Translations under genes and position numbers: made by a program
Notes under the pieces: model-generated
What the model saw: the letters and a program-made list of their open reading frames with translations, nothing else
The model's database searches: none
What the model was told of the DNA's origin: nothing
DNA from: an uncultured Porphyromonadaceae bacterium
GTDB taxonomy: Bacteria > Bacteroidota > Bacteroidia > Bacteroidales > Muribaculaceae
Direction of reading: 5' to 3'
Assembly: GCA_946187345.1 (NCBI GenBank)
Contig: CAMHQD010000013.1
Location: forward strand, 1-57,111
Length of the DNA stretch: 57,111 nucleotides
In this document: positions 7,885 through 16,451 of the stretch, in pieces
Position numbering within the stretch: position 1 is the first letter of the stretch
Layout of the letters: every line of letters begins with the position of its first letter

Positions 7885-10242
7885 TCAATCAACCACAATC
7901 TTGCGGGAGATGCCGTCGGCCACTACAATGTAGATGCCGCGCGGCAGGCGGGTGACGGGAGCGGTGCTCACCAGAGCGCCGGCGACGTTGTAGACGGCGA
8001 CGTTATCGGCTCCGCGGACTGAGATGACACCGTCACCCGCGCTGATGTCGATGGAATCGTCGTTGAGGTCATCGATAGCGGTCACGGTGCCCATCTTGAA
8101 GGTAGCGACGCACTGCGCTTGGGCTTCGGCCGTTTCGGCGTTGAGGGAATAGACGGTGAGGGTGTACTCCACGCCGGCACGCCCCTCAAAGGGGGTGCTG
8201 ATAGTGACGGTGCGCGTTTCGCCGACAGGGATACTCACGGGCTGGGTCATATCGGTGGCCCAAGTCTGATTACCGACTTTGATGCGATAGTAAACATAGC
8301 CGTTGAAATCCTTTGAGCCGCTGTTTTTCACATCAATAGACGCCTTGACATGGTTGGAGGTCGTCTCCTCGACTGTCAGTTGCGACGCCGGCTCGAGTGT
8401 ATAAGCGTCAGCGGCCTCTGTGACGAGGGTACGCGGTCCGTCGAGCACTCTGCCGTTTATGTCTCTCAGCATTATATAGTGCGTGCCGATGGGGCGCGGC
8501 AGGTTGAGATCTATCTCAAAGGATATCTCGCGGCCTTTAGGCAGGTTTACCAGTTCGACATATCGGTCTGTGAACTCGGTTTCACCTTGTGCCTTGACGG
8601 CGATGTTAATGTTGTCGCAGTATTCCTCGCCATCGTTAGCGATAGTTATAGGCACGAGGATGAAGTCACGGTCGACTACGGTCTGCGGGAGGTCAAACTT
8701 GACTACGCGTAGTCCGGCATGGCCGGCATTGGGCCGTGAGAGCGTCATCTTTCCGTCGGCCACGCGTGCGACCAAATAGCCAGGACGTTCCTTGCTGCGG
8801 TCTATTGGTCGGAAGTTGTCTATACCGGCTTTCGGGCACTTGTACATCATGTGAAGGTGATACTCGCCCGGTGCCAGGTCGGCAGGTGTGGTGACGTCAA
8901 ATCGGTTTGTATTGGTAGCGTTGCGGCTGCCGAACGACAGATTGTAGTTTGCCTCCTGGCTGAGGATTTTGGGATTGTTATCACTCACGTCGGTGAGGAC
9001 ATAGGCCAAAAAGGCCTCAATGCCATTGCCATAGCCGTAGCCGGCGGCCGCAAGATTGGTGAAACTGAATGTGACAGCCTCGCCCAGCGTCATTACCCAA
9101 TCTTTCTCTCTTTCGGGACCGAAATCATCTACGGTCACCATCAAGGATTTCTCGGGTTCGGGAGAACCATCATCGGGTCGGATGCCAATCACCATTGCCT
9201 GGCAGCCGTTGTATCCGCCGCTATATGAGCCGGTGCCTTGAGCGCGCGGAGATAGGATTGAAAGGAGGAAATATCCGTTACTCAACGAGTTCCATCCCCA
9301 GTTGACGTGGAAATAGCCGTCTTTGTTATATCCGTCAATTAGAAATGAGTGGCCACCGGTTTGTGTGAAGCCGCCATAGAGCACGGGGCGTTTGGCATCC
9401 AATTCAGCCACGAGCATGTCTTCCCACTCGGTCGCGGTCTTGGTGGCGCGCAAATTGTAGCGCATACCCTTGCTGAAGCCGTACTCGTCACGCATTGCCA
9501 TCATCATCTTGAAGTCGCTTACGGAACTCGTCTTGCCGTAACTCATGCCGGCCGACTTGCCCAGGTCAGACATGAGTTGCGCCACGGCCTCGGCCTGCTC
9601 GTCGGTGTAGTTGCCCTCGATGTAGTTGTCGAGCATATTATCCCACTCGTAGGTCTTATCGCCGGTTGACGGGCAGCGGTGATAATAGGCAAGTTGAGCC
9701 GCGGAGGTGGCGACACAGCCGGTCGCGCACTTCTCGTCTCCTTCATAAACCGGGCAAAAGCGGTTATAAGGCTCTCTCTGGCCCCAATTACTTTTGAGCA
9801 ACGGCTTGACCTCGGTGTCGCGCACCGGCTGCAGTGCCGGGCTCTTGCGCGGCAACTCGGGAGTGACGCGCAGCAGAGCCATCTCGGCGGCATAGCAGTC
9901 GAGCATATAGCGCATGCCGTCAGGCATATTGTCGGGGTCTAAAGCGCCACGGTCACCATAGGCGAGCACAGGCACAGCACGGTCGTCGCCGGCCACGACC
10001 ACAAAGCCTTCGTCAGTATTGAACACGTAGTAGTCGGCGGCACCTGACGCGTCTCGCGCGGCAAGGGCCAAACGCGGCTCTCGTGAGGAAGCAGTTGCAC
10101 CGGGAGCACGATGCGGCGCAGATTTCAATAAATGTGTCCGGGCGGTATTCATCGCCTCAGCGACAGTCACCTGTTCGGCATTTGCATGAACAGCCATCGT
10201 GAGTATAATGACCGCGAGTAAACTTAATTTCAAATTATTCAT
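7885..10242 (-). CDS. C10 family cysteine peptidase (streptopain-like) with C-terminal sorting-type tail
   Basis: 785 residues. A signal peptide (about 1-22) leads into a Spi-type inhibitory propeptide (about 23-140), then the papain-fold catalytic domain. The probable nucleophile is Cys176 ('CATGCVATS') and the catalytic His is His298 ('GGHSFLIDGY'), followed by the 'NWGW' motif near 314-317. Two Ig-like/CARDB-type beta regions follow (about 370-690). The last about 70 residues, ending 'LPRGIYIVVADG...KIVVD', resemble a type A type IX secretion sorting domain. By family, it is a secreted broad-specificity endopeptidase made as a zymogen. No type IX secretion genes are in the window, so the export route is inferred. 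Confidence 0.92.
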   Translation of the reverse strand: MNNLKLSLLAVIILTMAVHANAEQVTVAEAMNTARTHLLKSAPHRAPGATASSREPRLALAARDASGAADYYVFNTDEGFVVVAGDDRAVPVLAYGDRGALDPDNMPDGMRYMLDCYAAEMALLRVTPELPRKSPALQPVRDTEVKPLLKSNWGQREPYNRFCPVYEGDEKCATGCVATSAAQLAYYHRCPSTGDKTYEWDNMLDNYIEGNYTDEQAEAVAQLMSDLGKSAGMSYGKTSSVSDFKMMMAMRDEYGFSKGMRYNLRATKTATEWEDMLVAELDAKRPVLYGGFTQTGGHSFLIDGYNKDGYFHVNWGWNSLSNGYFLLSILSPRAQGTGSYSGGYNGCQAMVIGIRPDDGSPEPEKSLMVTVDDFGPEREKDWVMTLGEAVTFSFTNLAAAGYGYGNGIEAFLAYVLTDVSDNNPKILSQEANYNLSFGSRNATNTNRFDVTTPADLAPGEYHLHMMYKCPKAGIDNFRPIDRSKERPGYLVARVADGKMTLSRPNAGHAGLRVVKFDLPQTVVDRDFILVPITIANDGEEYCDNINIAVKAQGETEFTDRYVELVNLPKGREISFEIDLNLPRPIGTHYIMLRDINGRVLDGPRTLVTEAADAYTLEPASQLTVEETTSNHVKASIDVKNSGSKDFNGYVYYRIKVGNQTWATDMTQPVSIPVGETRTVTISTPFEGRAGVEYTLTVYSLNAETAEAQAQCVATFKMGTVTAIDDLNDDSIDISAGDGVISVRGADNVAVYNVAGALVSTAPVTRLPRGIYIVVADGISRKIVVD

Positions 10243-10306
10243 CTTATATTTATATTGTTAGCGTTCTAAATACCACCACACCATTATTAACTACCGGGGT
10301 GGGAAC

Positions 10307-10606
10307 CTACATCGCCTCGATGTAGAAACTGAAAGGGCGGAAGCCGTCGTTGCAACTGACCATCGCGCTCATCGGGTCACGCATCCAGCCGTCAAAGAAA
10401 TTGCCCTCGCCACGAGCCAACGCCTCCACAAACGGGCGCATCGTTTCCCACGCCGCCGGACATAGGCCATCAGGGCGCTCGCCGTGGTGCGAGACCCACT
10501 GCTGCCCCACCGTCACGTCACAAGCGTGCTCAATCGGGTTTTCAAATCGCGCCATCAAGTCCTCATAGACAGTCTGGCGCACCGCTGTTATCCTCACCTT
10601 TGGCAT
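10307..10606 (-). CDS. TIGR04076 family small protein
   Basis: 99 residues, cytosolic, no signal peptide. The layout fits the TIGR04076 family of uncharacterised proteins: an N-terminal strand, 'CDVTVGQQWVS', 'PDGLCPAAWETMRPFVEALARGE' and 'CNDGFRPFSFYIEA'. Conserved Cys residues lie at about 29, 48 and 84. Function is unknown; homologues are scattered through anaerobes. A promoter with optimal spacing ends about 9 nt before the ATG, so the message may be almost leaderless. It is divergent from ettA. Confidence 0.85.
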   Translation of the reverse strand: MPKVRITAVRQTVYEDLMARFENPIEHACDVTVGQQWVSHHGERPDGLCPAAWETMRPFVEALARGEGNFFDGWMRDPMSAMVSCNDGFRPFSFYIEAM

Positions 10607-10614
10607 AATTACCG

Positions 10615-10644
10615 CAAAGTTACATAAAAAACTCTACACTGCAA
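10615..10644 (-). promoter_or_regulatory. Promoter of the TIGR04076 gene, very close to its start codon
   Basis: On the minus strand the -7 element is TAACTTTG (complement of 10615-10622) and the -33 element is TTG (complement of 10642-10644), spaced 19 nt. With a start site 5-7 nt beyond the -7 element the leader would be only a few nucleotides. Confidence 0.6.
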
Positions 10645-10650
10645 GCGCCA

Positions 10651-10683
10651 TTTTGGACATATCGGAATTTTTCATTATCTTTG
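10651..10683 (+). promoter_or_regulatory. ettA promoter
   Basis: TTTTG (10651-10655) and TATCTTTG (10676-10683) are separated by 20 nt, divergent from the TIGR04076 promoter. The ATG follows 30 nt later. Confidence 0.65.
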
Positions 10684-10713
10684 TACATTCATCTATAATG
10701 ACTGACGACAACT

Positions 10714-12411
10714 ATGGCGACGAATGACGACCGCAAAGTGATTTTCTCGATGGTGGGAGTGAGCAAGACCATCGAGCAGAACCAGAAACAGGTGCTCAAA
10801 AACATTTATCTGTCATTCTTCTATGGCGCGAAAATCGGCATCATCGGCTTGAACGGCTCCGGCAAATCGACGCTGATGAAGATTATCGCCGGCATCGAGA
10901 CGAAGTACCAGGGCGAGGTGGTGTTCGCGCCGGGCTACACGGTTGGCTATCTGCCGCAGGATCCGCAACTCGACCCGACGAAGACGGTGCGCGAGGTGGT
11001 GCAGGAGGGTGTGCAGCACATTGTTGACGCGCTCAAGGAGTATGAGGACATCAACCTCAAGTTCGGCCTGCCGGAGTACTACGAGGACCAGGACAAGATG
11101 GACGCCCTGTTCGCACGCCAGGCCGAGTTGCAGGACATCATCGACGCCACCGACGCGTGGAACCTTGACAGCCGGCTGGAGCGCGCTATGGACGCGCTGC
11201 GCTGCCCCGACGGCGACTCCCCCACCGTACACCTGAGCGGCGGCGAACGCCGCCGCGTGGCCTTGTGCCGACTGCTGCTGCAACAGCCCGACGTGCTCCT
11301 GCTCGATGAGCCCACCAACCACCTCGACGCCGAGAGCATCGACTGGCTCGAGCAACACCTGCAGCAGTATGCCGGCACAGTGATTGCCGTCACCCACGAC
11401 CGCTACTTCCTCGACCATGTGGCCGGCTGGATTCTCGAACTGGACCGCGGCGAGGGTATTCCCTGGAAGGGCAACTACAGCAGTTGGCTGGAGCAGAAGA
11501 CCCAACGCATGGCACAGGAGGAGCGCACCGAGAGCAAGCGCCGCAAGACGCTTGAGCGCGAACTCGAGTGGGTGCGCATGGCCCCCAAAGCGCGACAGGC
11601 CAAAGGCAAGGCACGCCTCAACAGTTACGACCGCCTGCTAAATGAGAGCGTCAAGGAGAAAGAGGAGAAACTTGAAATCTTTATCCCCAACGGCCCGCGC
11701 CTTGGCAACAAAGTGATTGAGGCTCATCATGTGGCAAAAGCGTTCGGCGACAAACTGCTCTTTGACGACTTGAATTTCACGCTACCGCCTAATGGCATCG
11801 TGGGCGTCATCGGCCCCAACGGCGCCGGCAAGACGACGCTGTTCCGCCTGATTATGGGGCTGGAGCAGCCGGATGGCGGCACGTTTGAGGTGGGCGAGAC
11901 AGTGAAAGCGGTGTATGTTGACCAGCAGCACACGAGCATTGACCCCGACAAGAGCGTGTATGAGGTGATTTCGGGCGGCGTGGAACTGCTGCGCATGGGC
12001 GGCCGCGACGTGAACGCGCGCGCCTATCTGTCGCGGTTCAACTTCACGGGCGTTGACCAGCAGAAACTGTGCGGCGTGCTCAGCGGCGGTGAGCGCAACC
12101 GCCTGCAACTGGCGCTCGCCCTCAAGCAGGAAGGCAACGTGCTGCTGCTGGACGAGCCCACCAACGACATCGACGTGAACACGCTGCGAGCGCTCGAGGA
12201 GGGCCTTGAGGACTTCGCCGGATGCGCCGTCATCATCAGCCACGACCGCTGGTTCCTCGACCGCATCTGCACCCACATTCTGGCCTTTGAGGGCGACAGC
12301 AACGTGTTCTTCTTTGAGGGCAGTTACTCGGAGTACGAGGCCAACCGCTTCAAGCGCCTGGGCAACGAGCAACCCAAGCGCATCCGCTACCGCAAACTCG
12401 TCAAGGATTGA
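10714..12411 (+). CDS. ettA: Energy-dependent translational throttle protein EttA (ABC-F ATPase)
   Basis: 565 residues, close to the roughly 555 of E. coli EttA. It has two ABC cassettes and no membrane segments. The first Walker A is 'GLNGSGKS' (45-52) with signature 'LSGGERRR'; the second is 'GPNGAGKTT' (about 369) with 'LSGGERNR'. Both Walker B regions end 'LLLDEPTN'. The charged inter-domain linker typical of ABC-F proteins lies near 260-320. EttA binds the ribosomal E site and gates the first elongation step according to ATP/ADP level. The EttA assignment among ABC-F paralogues rests on overall similarity. Its 3' end overlaps the convergent LRR gene by 11 nt with no terminator between. 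Confidence 0.93.
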   Translation: MATNDDRKVIFSMVGVSKTIEQNQKQVLKNIYLSFFYGAKIGIIGLNGSGKSTLMKIIAGIETKYQGEVVFAPGYTVGYLPQDPQLDPTKTVREVVQEGVQHIVDALKEYEDINLKFGLPEYYEDQDKMDALFARQAELQDIIDATDAWNLDSRLERAMDALRCPDGDSPTVHLSGGERRRVALCRLLLQQPDVLLLDEPTNHLDAESIDWLEQHLQQYAGTVIAVTHDRYFLDHVAGWILELDRGEGIPWKGNYSSWLEQKTQRMAQEERTESKRRKTLERELEWVRMAPKARQAKGKARLNSYDRLLNESVKEKEEKLEIFIPNGPRLGNKVIEAHHVAKAFGDKLLFDDLNFTLPPNGIVGVIGPNGAGKTTLFRLIMGLEQPDGGTFEVGETVKAVYVDQQHTSIDPDKSVYEVISGGVELLRMGGRDVNARAYLSRFNFTGVDQQKLCGVLSGGERNRLQLALALKQEGNVLLLDEPTNDIDVNTLRALEEGLEDFAGCAVIISHDRWFLDRICTHILAFEGDSNVFFFEGSYSEYEANRFKRLGNEQPKRIRYRKLVKD

Positions 12412-14725
12412 GGATACGGTCCAGCACGGCGTTCACGTCGCCCACGTCGACCGCGCCGTCGCTGTTGATGTCACACACCATGTCGGTGACGCCGTCAAGG
12501 ATGGCCCCGAGCACGACGTTCACGTCGCCCACATCCACAACGCTGTCACTGTTGACATCGGGGAACAACGGGTCGACAAGGTCGTCGCTGACGGTGAACG
12601 CTTTCCACTGCTCCGCTTCACGGTAAGCGTCGCCGGTACCCACGGGCACGTGCAGCGTGCAGGTCGCTACGGGCACGCGCGCAAATACGGCATTGCCCAG
12701 TGCCACCGTTGAGGGGGCGGCGACGCGGCAGTAGATGTGGTCCAATGCCGTGCAATTCCAGAACGCGGTGTTGCCGATATTGCCCACCGAGGCGGGGATG
12801 ACCACGAGTTTCAAGCCAGTGCAATCTTGGAACGCTCCGCCGCCAATCGCCGTCACCGAGGAGGGTATCGTCAACTTGGTCATCGCGCTTAAACCGTAGA
12901 ACGTACTCTGACCGATCGCGGCGACACCGTCGGGAATTGCCACCTCGGTCAGTTCCTCGCCGTTCAAGAACAGGTGGTGGGCATAATGCAAGGGGTTGTC
13001 GTTACAGTGGATTGCACACCACTTTGCCAAGTCGGTGATATGGACGCTCGTCAAACCATTGCAACCGTAGAATGCTCTGTAGTCAATCTTGGTGACCGAA
13101 CTGGGGATGGCGATGCTCGGCAATGTGCTGCAACCTTCAAACGCACTCCCGCCGATGGTCACTGTGCCGGAGAGAGTGACACTCTCCAACGCCGAGCAAC
13201 CATAAAACGTCCGCCTGGCGATCTCAGGACAGGCCACGGTCGCCGTTTTCAGGCCACTGCAACTAGCGAATGCATACTCAATCAGAGTAGTAACCGACGA
13301 CGGAATGGTGATGCTTGACAAGCCGTTGCAATAACTGAACGCCGACTGGCCAATGAACTTGACAGTGTTCGGGATGGTCACCCCGGTAAGCCCCGTGCAA
13401 CTCAAGAAGGCTTGCCCGCCTATCTCGGTCACTCCGGTGGGGATGTTCATGCTGCCGGTCAGCCCCGTGCAATTAGCGAAGGCGTTATCCCCGATCGTTG
13501 TCACCGTGCTGGGAATCGTGATTCCTGTCAACAACGTCTGGCCCGAACACAGGTAGCCGGGAATGTGCTTGACACCATTGCCAAAGGTTACTTTCTTGAT
13601 GCTCGCGCCACTCTTCGCCAACGGCGACGAATCCGTGGAGGTATAGTCGCTGCAATTGGCTGCATTCCACGTTACATTGGTCAGGCTCTTACAGTTTTCA
13701 AACGTGGATGCGTCCAAAACAGTGACTCCGCTGCCAATGGTGACATCGGTGAGCGACGAGCACTCAAAGAACATCCTGTAGCCTGTGTCGGCACAATTGA
13801 CCACCGCGCTCTTCAGACCGGTGCATTGTGAGAAAATGTAATAGTTGTTGCTGGTAACCGTGGCAGGCACAGTCACCGCGGTCAGCCCCGTGCATTTCTG
13901 GAAAGCGTTGCTGCCCAGCGTGGTGACCGTGGCGGGGATCGTCAGCGACGTCAGGCCGCTGCACTCCGCAAAAGCGTTGCCGCCGATAGTCACAACCGAG
14001 GCGGGAAAACTCACCGCCGTCAGGGCGCTGCAACCGAGAAAAGCCGAAGAGCCGATTGTCTGGACCTTGTTGCCGAGTGTCAAACTCGTCGCACTCGTGC
14101 AATAGTCGAAGGCGTTGACGCCAATCGTGGTGACCGAATTGGGTATCACGATTTTTTTCAAACCAGTGCAGTTGGAGAATGTCCTGGTCTCGATGGTGGT
14201 GAGCGACGTGGGGATGTTCACCGCCGTCAAACTGCCGCATTGGTAAAATGCGAAAGTGCCAATCGAAGTGACCGAATTGGGTAGTGTGGCGGTCTTCAAA
14301 CTGCTGCACCAGCAAAATGCCCACTCGCCAAGCGAGGTAACCGAACCGGGAATGGATACGCTCTCCAAGGCAGTGCATTGCCAAAACGCCTTGTTGCCGA
14401 TGCTCTTGACACTGGATGGAATAGTGGCGCTCTTCAATGTCTTGCAGTATCGGAACGCCTCGTCGCCAATGGCTGTCACCTTGTAGGTCTTGCCGCCATT
14501 AGACACCGTTTCAGGGATGGTGACGTTGGCCGAGATTGAAGAGTAGGCGCGGAAGTCATTATAATATGTCAACTCAAACTGATAGGTCACGCTGACGGTC
14601 GTGCCACCGCTGTTGATGTTATAGCACAGCCCGCCGACCATGAAGTCGTAGGCAAACGCGCTCGCCGCAGCCAGCATCACCGCAGCCAGCGACAACGCGC
14701 TACGTAATAACGATATGTTTCTCAT
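12401..14725 (-). CDS. BspA-like leucine-rich repeat (LRR_5) surface protein with C-terminal dockerin-like repeats
   Basis: 774 residues from the ATG at 14725; the longer frame opens with TTG and is less likely. A signal peptide (about 1-25) is followed by some 20 LRR_5 repeats of the 'F..C..L....IP.SV..IG..AF' type up to about residue 690. The final about 50 residues are two EF-hand-like dockerin repeats ('DVNSDSVVDVGDVN' and 'DINSDGAVDVGDVN'). BspA-like proteins are commonly surface adhesins that bind host proteins or other bacteria. The dockerin-like end suggests calcium-dependent docking or anchoring, but no cohesin is in the window. The tag is nearly identical to that at the opposite end of the protein at 292-4302. 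Confidence 0.9.
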   Translation of the reverse strand: MRNISLLRSALSLAAVMLAAASAFAYDFMVGGLCYNINSGGTTVSVTYQFELTYYNDFRAYSSISANVTIPETVSNGGKTYKVTAIGDEAFRYCKTLKSATIPSSVKSIGNKAFWQCTALESVSIPGSVTSLGEWAFCWCSSLKTATLPNSVTSIGTFAFYQCGSLTAVNIPTSLTTIETRTFSNCTGLKKIVIPNSVTTIGVNAFDYCTSATSLTLGNKVQTIGSSAFLGCSALTAVSFPASVVTIGGNAFAECSGLTSLTIPATVTTLGSNAFQKCTGLTAVTVPATVTSNNYYIFSQCTGLKSAVVNCADTGYRMFFECSSLTDVTIGSGVTVLDASTFENCKSLTNVTWNAANCSDYTSTDSSPLAKSGASIKKVTFGNGVKHIPGYLCSGQTLLTGITIPSTVTTIGDNAFANCTGLTGSMNIPTGVTEIGGQAFLSCTGLTGVTIPNTVKFIGQSAFSYCNGLSSITIPSSVTTLIEYAFASCSGLKTATVACPEIARRTFYGCSALESVTLSGTVTIGGSAFEGCSTLPSIAIPSSVTKIDYRAFYGCNGLTSVHITDLAKWCAIHCNDNPLHYAHHLFLNGEELTEVAIPDGVAAIGQSTFYGLSAMTKLTIPSSVTAIGGGAFQDCTGLKLVVIPASVGNIGNTAFWNCTALDHIYCRVAAPSTVALGNAVFARVPVATCTLHVPVGTGDAYREAEQWKAFTVSDDLVDPLFPDVNSDSVVDVGDVNVVLGAILDGVTDMVCDINSDGAVDVGDVNAVLDRILNP

Positions 14726-14762
14726 AATCCCGATCAATGATTAAAGGTTGATATTCTGCCTG

Positions 14763-14792
14763 CAAAGATACACAAAAATCCGGAATAATCAA
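14763..14792 (-). promoter_or_regulatory. Promoter of the LRR protein
   Basis: Minus-strand -7 TATCTTTG (complement of 14763-14770) and -33 TTG (complement of 14790-14792) are 19 nt apart. The leader to the ATG is about 35 nt. Confidence 0.65.
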
Positions 14793-14826
14793 CCAACAGG
14801 CATAAAATGCGACTCATGCAGCGAAT

Positions 14827-14856
14827 AAACCCCACGCGCTCCGTCGCGTGGGGTTT
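14827..14856. terminator. 12-bp perfect GC-rich hairpin
   Basis: Arms aaaccccacgcg (14827-14838) and cgcgtggggttt (14845-14856) flank a 6-nt loop. No gene ends nearby: the closest minus-strand stop is at 15532. It may insulate the LRR promoter from read-through. Confidence 0.55.
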
Positions 14857-14914
14857 CGCACATGGGCAAGTCTTCTACTTGCATAGATAAGACTGATAAA
14901 TAAATAATTGTTTC

Positions 14915-15015
14915 GCGTCTATTTTCGTCTATAACAACGTCTATTATCGTCATTTTTTTGTCTAAAATAATTAAGATAGACGGAAATTGACGTTGTTATA
15001 GACGTGAATTGACGC
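14915..15015. repeat. Long imperfect inverted repeat of 'cgtctat'-type units
   Basis: Arm 14915-14951 (repeated cgtctat/cgtctata units about every 10-12 nt) is mirrored by arm 14975-15015 (tagacgg, gacgttgttatagacg). The loop is AT-rich. No open frame spans it. It belongs structurally with the phased hairpins at 6455, 16368 and 22878. Confidence 0.75.
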
Positions 15016-15102
15016 TAACCCCATGAATTTCCATAAATTATCCATAAAATTTTAGACAAGATAACAAGAGGAAGTTTGAGGACACGAGATTATCTTTCTA
15101 AC

Positions 15103-15428
15103 TCAAGTTTCTAAAGTAGGTAAGTTACCATAAATTACCTTGTTAGATATCAATATTCCTTAGAATCTCTTTAAAAGTGTGGACAAATTTCAGCCCGGAG
15201 GGCGTTATTTCTATAACCCCACACGCAGTGGGGGGTAGGTTGAGAATTTGTTTGCCTCTGGAAGAGGCTACTTTCAATGTCGATGCAAGCGGCCTGGCCA
15301 AGGCCAGGCCCTACATACCGCGTTCGTTGCCTCTTTCAGAGGCTTTATAGGTCGCTATCTACCCCCCACTGGCGTGGGGGGTTATATAAATTACGCCCTT
15401 CGGGCTGATCTTACTTTAGAAACTAAGT
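15103..15428. mobile_element. MITE-like nested inverted repeat
   Basis: Main arms of about 48 nt, 15191-15238 and 15359-15407, are near-perfect reverse complements (cagcccggagggcg... against ...cgcccttcgggctg). Outer arms tcaagtttctaaagta (15103-15118) and 15413-15428 continue the symmetry. Inside lie two gcctct/agaggc hairpins (15254-15268, 15329-15343) and a perfect 20-nt palindrome of ggcctggcc type (15291-15310). There is no transposase and no credible reading frame. It could be a non-autonomous element or an old composite of palindromes. Confidence 0.55.
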
Positions 15429-15452
15429 TTCTAAAATAACTAATGGATAATT

Positions 15453-15517
15453 AATGAAACAGGGGGACGGTTCTTGTGTTTCGGCGAGTGAGACACAAGA
15501 ACCGTCCCCGTTTCATT
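15453..15517. repeat. REP-like hairpin with 'ggggacggttcttgtgt' arms
   Basis: Arms 15453-15479 and 15493-15517 are reverse complements except for two inserted bases, around a 13-nt loop. The arm sequence resembles extragenic palindromes that accompany REP-associated Y1 transposases in other phyla (recalled, not searched). It starts 14 nt after the lipoprotein stop codon on the minus strand and may also act as a transcript end, though it lacks a T-tract. Confidence 0.6.
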
Positions 15518-15531
15518 CACGGCGGGGCGCG

Positions 15532-16206
15532 TCAGCGGATAGCGCCAGGCTGGTAGCGGTGGTTGCGGTCGTAGGTGGTGATGTCAAACGAGCGCACCGT
15601 GTAGAGGGCATCGCCATCGCTGAAACTGATGGAGAAGTGGGCGGTGCCGCTCTTGAGTTTTTTCGTGGCCACCACATCGGCGCTATAGCGCACGGCACGA
15701 CCCGGAGCCAGTTCGCTGATAATAGCCGTTGGCGATAGATAAATCTCTTTGGTGCCGCTGACGGTTATTACCGGAGCGATGTCATAGACATAGTCGTTGC
15801 CGGCATTGCGCACGTTGAACACAAGGCGCGCATGCTCCTCGGCCTCGATGCTGCGGCTGTCGTTGCTGTCCAAAAAACGCACCTCCTCAATCTCGATGTT
15901 GGCGTAGGGATTGTAGGTGTTATATGGGCGGTAATCATCGCGGCTGTGGTTGCGGTAATAGTCGCTGGTGCGGTAGTCGTCGGTCTTGGGCGCTGTCGCC
16001 GCCGCGCCGATGGCACCACCGATTACCATACCCATCACTGTGCCGGCCCTGCTGCCACGCCAGCCGCCGGTAACACCGCCGATTGCCGAGCCAAACAAGC
16101 CGCCCAACGCGGCGCCCGACGTCGTGCCATAGAACTGCTCGCTCGTGGTGCACGATGTCATCATCATCAATGCGGCAAGCATCGCCGCCATCAATTTCGT
16201 TTTCAT
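15532..16206 (-). CDS. Glycine-zipper lipoprotein
   Basis: 224 residues. A lipoprotein signal ends in M-T-S-C (Cys19). A glycine-zipper stretch with repeated GxxxG spacing (about 30-72, 'GAALGGLFGSAIGGVTGG') should form a membrane-inserting hairpin. A Tyr/Asn/Arg-rich linker (about 76-105) leads into a single beta-sandwich domain (about 108-215, 'RLVFNVRNAGNDYVYDIAPVI') that looks like an Ig/CARDB-type fold. It is likely an outer-membrane-associated envelope protein. The exact role is not recognised. It is transcribed toward the repeat nest at 14.9-15.5 kb, alone. Confidence 0.85.
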   Translation of the reverse strand: MKTKLMAAMLAALMMMTSCTTSEQFYGTTSGAALGGLFGSAIGGVTGGWRGSRAGTVMGMVIGGAIGAAATAPKTDDYRTSDYYRNHSRDDYRPYNTYNPYANIEIEEVRFLDSNDSRSIEAEEHARLVFNVRNAGNDYVYDIAPVITVSGTKEIYLSPTAIISELAPGRAVRYSADVVATKKLKSGTAHFSISFSDGDALYTVRSFDITTYDRNHRYQPGAIR

Positions 16207-16367
16207 ATCTTTTTGAAAAGTTTACCGTTTACAGTTGCGTCTTCGTTCAATCAACGGTAGACAGTCAACAGTCAACCATTAATGTCATTTTGGTTTTTGA
16301 CTGAAAAGCGGCTCTAAGGTTTAACGCGATAGTATTCTCTACCGCTCGCTGATAATCATTAAACGCG

Positions 16368-16431
16368 AATTACCACGAATTATCCATAAATTGGCGTTTC
16401 GGCATTAATTCATGGATAATTCGTGGTAATT
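16368..16431. terminator. 20-bp perfect inverted repeat after the glycogen operon, 10-nt phased
   Basis: Arms 16368-16387 and 16412-16431 are exact complements and each reads as two successive decamers (aattaccacg, aattatccat). It lies about 20 nt after the minus-strand stop of the GH57 gene, so it probably ends the glycogen operon transcript. Confidence 0.7.
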
Positions 16432-16451
16432 CATGTTTGATTATAAACTTC

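Noticed and set aside
15248-15454. Small protein-coding genes inside the 15-kb repeat nest
   Set aside because: Open frames there run through inverted-repeat arms, lack promoters and show no coding bias.
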